Origin: Oxyruncus cristatus
Lineage: Eukaryota > Chordata > Aves > Passeriformes > Cotingidae
Length of the DNA: 64,000 nt
Assembly (NCBI GenBank): GCA_013399855.1
Contig: VXAY01004090.1
Location: 314,731 to 378,730 of the forward strand
Reading direction: 5' to 3'
Shown: piece by piece, positions 62,262-64,000 of the stretch
How the letters are laid out: every line of letters starts with the position of its first letter
Numbering within the stretch: position 1 is the first letter of the stretch
Notes under the pieces: generated by a model
Database searches by the model: none
The model's input: only the letters and a program-made list of their open reading frames with translations
What the model was told of the DNA's origin: nothing
Program-made: the position numbers and the translations under genes

Positions 62262-62301
62262 CACCACCACCACCACAAAAAGAAAAAAAAAATATATATA
62301 A
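62262..62301 (+). repeat. Compound simple repeat (CAC)n, poly-A, (TA)n
   Basis: Five CAC units, then an A-rich run interrupted by one G, then a short TA run. Confidence 0.85.
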
Positions 62302-62639
62302 ATGGAGCCAAGCTTCAGCATTGTTCAGCAATTATCGAGTTAGAGCTTTTACACATCCTTGGATGCCAAAGGAACACAACCAGAAAAACACAAACCAAGA
62401 TGTCCCTTATACTGTACCCCTTAAAAAGACTGCTGTTGACTTGAAGGAGAACTTAGTGCCGAATAGAATTACATGGGAATTGGCTCTGATACAAAATCAA
62501 CCCACAGACACAAACTGCATTTGATCAGATAAATGCATACTCTAGGAGCTAAATCGAGTGAAGAAACAGACACATAAAACTCAATGTTTTGAACTCTTCT
62601 AATGAAACATTAGAGTTGATCATACCTAATGACTTGCAT

Positions 62640-63100
62640 TTTAAGTATAATCACTTAAACAACATCAGATTTGGCTCCTGGGAGTAAAGCAAGCCATACA
62701 GATTAAGCTGTACCCAGTTACAAACAAAGAAAACAAACAAAATTCCAGAGAAGAGACTGAATTTTTATAGGCACATATAGAAAGGTCTTGCAGGCCCACG
62801 TTTTTTCGACAAGCTGTTAGTGTGAAACAGATTAATGGTTTGTTAATTGCTCTAGGCAGAAGATTTTTAAGTAAAGGTTTTACTACTGGAACTTTTAACA
62901 AGCTAGCACTTAAAGGCCAGAGAAGTAATTACAATGTTTATAATAGCTGGGTACAAGGAGAGCAGGCATTCCTGAAGCAAGCAGAAATAGGAGGATTAAT
63001 TTTGTGTGTTGCAATTTACTGTATTTGCAAAACAAGCCTCTAAGCATAAGAAATGCATGGAACAGAAATTAAGCGAAGAACTGGAGTCTTTGGGGACCAT
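62640..63100. promoter_or_regulatory. Candidate conserved non-coding element
   Basis: Repeat-free sequence with TAAT-core homeodomain words (GATTAATGGTTTGTTAATTG at 62830-62849), AACAAAG (SOX-like) near 62724, and a long mixed-composition body. No open frame with recognisable protein on either strand. The call is on appearance only. Confidence 0.3.
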
Positions 63101-64000
63101 GTCTAAGCAATGATCACACACTGAGCTGAATGAAGATTGTGCATGTGAGATCGGGGTGTGATGACCAAACTTGCACAGTAATTGCAAATGATTCTCATTC
63201 AATATGCCAAAAGTATCTGCACCATATGCCCTATAAGTAAATAGTCTTTTCATGCTATGATACAGAAATAAGCAGACCTTAGGTTATCAGATATATATGT
63301 AAGCGCAAGAAGCAGAGTGTTCTTTTCCTTCACCTCAATTTTCCACCTGGATAAAGGTCAAAAAACTGAAATAAGCAGCACTGAAGACCAAATTAATGAA
63401 AACAGAGGTTAAAACAAGGGTAAATTTATGTCTTTTAATGAGTGCCTGGAGCTGCACACAAGCCTGCGGCTTCAAGCAGTATTACTACTCTCATAGTTAC
63501 AGAGCAATTCAATTTTTGTTTCACCAGAAGGATAACCCCATCTAGGTACATCTATGTTCTCCATTGTTGTATTTTCTGAATATCTCACCGTTTTAGTTGT
63601 ATCTATCTACACAACACTTGAGCAAGAGACATCCTTTAGCTAGTCTAGTGACTGTTTAATGCAATGCAGAGAGTCCTGGGAGGGAAGAAAAATTTTTCCT
63701 GAGCTAGTGGCCATTTGCTAAGCTGAGGAGCCAGGCTCAAACCCACCCACCCCCTCTTAGCCTCCAGAAACCTACTAACAGCTACACAGAGAGCAGAGAT
63801 GAAGAACACCTTTTCCCAGACTTATTTGGAACTTGGAAGGGAAAGAGCACTCTTCAAAGTTGTGGAAGATCTGAATTTAAAACACTTTCACCTCAATCTC
63901 AATCTAACATTTTCCAGGATTGAAAAGAAATCAGTCTTCTCTGTTCAACAGGGACAATTTAAGAGCCCTAATTTTGAGAAAAATGCTTTCAAGCTGTGAA

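Larger units (their letters stand above)
61635..64000 (-). other. Upstream/intronic DNA to window end
   Basis: No exon recognised. Contains a (CAC)n/A/TA simple-sequence run (62262-62301) and a candidate conserved element (62640-63100). Confidence 0.5.

Overview
This is vertebrate nuclear DNA and almost certainly from a bird. It is AT-rich by eye and has no long open reading frames or bacterial-style gene packing. It carries CR1 LINE fragments with the avian-type octamer tail (ATTCTATGATTCTATG-like), a solo retroviral LTR of a kind common in bird genomes, and a few much older interspersed repeats.

The main result is that the window appears to lie in the 5' half of a membrane-associated guanylate kinase gene on the minus strand, most probably DLG2 (PSD-93/chapsyn-110). 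Two coding pieces support this. (1) Positions 38553 to 38524 (minus) encode MDCLCIVTTK, ending exactly at a GT splice donor. This is the palmitoylated N-terminus known from PSD-95 (DLG4 alpha form), with a strong Kozak context and an in-frame stop 33 nt upstream. (2) Positions 26883 to 26809 (minus) encode a 25-codon internal exon containing GRCPSHKCSVETPAWIP, flanked by a good acceptor and a perfect GTAAGT donor. From memory it resembles the segment just before KYRYQDED in the L27-containing isoform of DLG2. Both exons end in phase 0, so either one, or both in series, could join the common KYRYQDED exon. I did not find that exon here; it should lie beyond position 1. The L27 exons were not found either.

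Upstream of exon (1), on the minus strand, is a plausible promoter: a TATAAAA box at 39216-39222, an AP-1/CRE-like bZIP doublet at 39289-39301, locally raised CpG, and a GA-repeat-rich 5' untranslated region.

Layout, left to right: 1-26808, intron 3' of the GRCP exon, with CR1 pieces at 7732, 11905, 18672 and 24193, an ancient MIR-like piece near 17405, and a G-quadruplex tract at 10846. 26809-26883, GRCP exon. 26884-38523, intron, with a CR1 at 31002 and a 24-bp inverted repeat at 37257-37328. 38524-39302, alternative first exon and promoter. 39303-64000, upstream sequence (intron of longer isoforms or 5' flank), with an ancient palindromic repeat at 46964, CR1 pieces at 51589, 51668, 54820 and 60942, a solo LTR at 56949-57488, and several stretches that look like conserved non-coding elements. 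The roughly 20 kb around the promoter exon (31437-51588) contains no CR1 that I recognise. All family assignments come from reading and recall; no alignment or database search was run.
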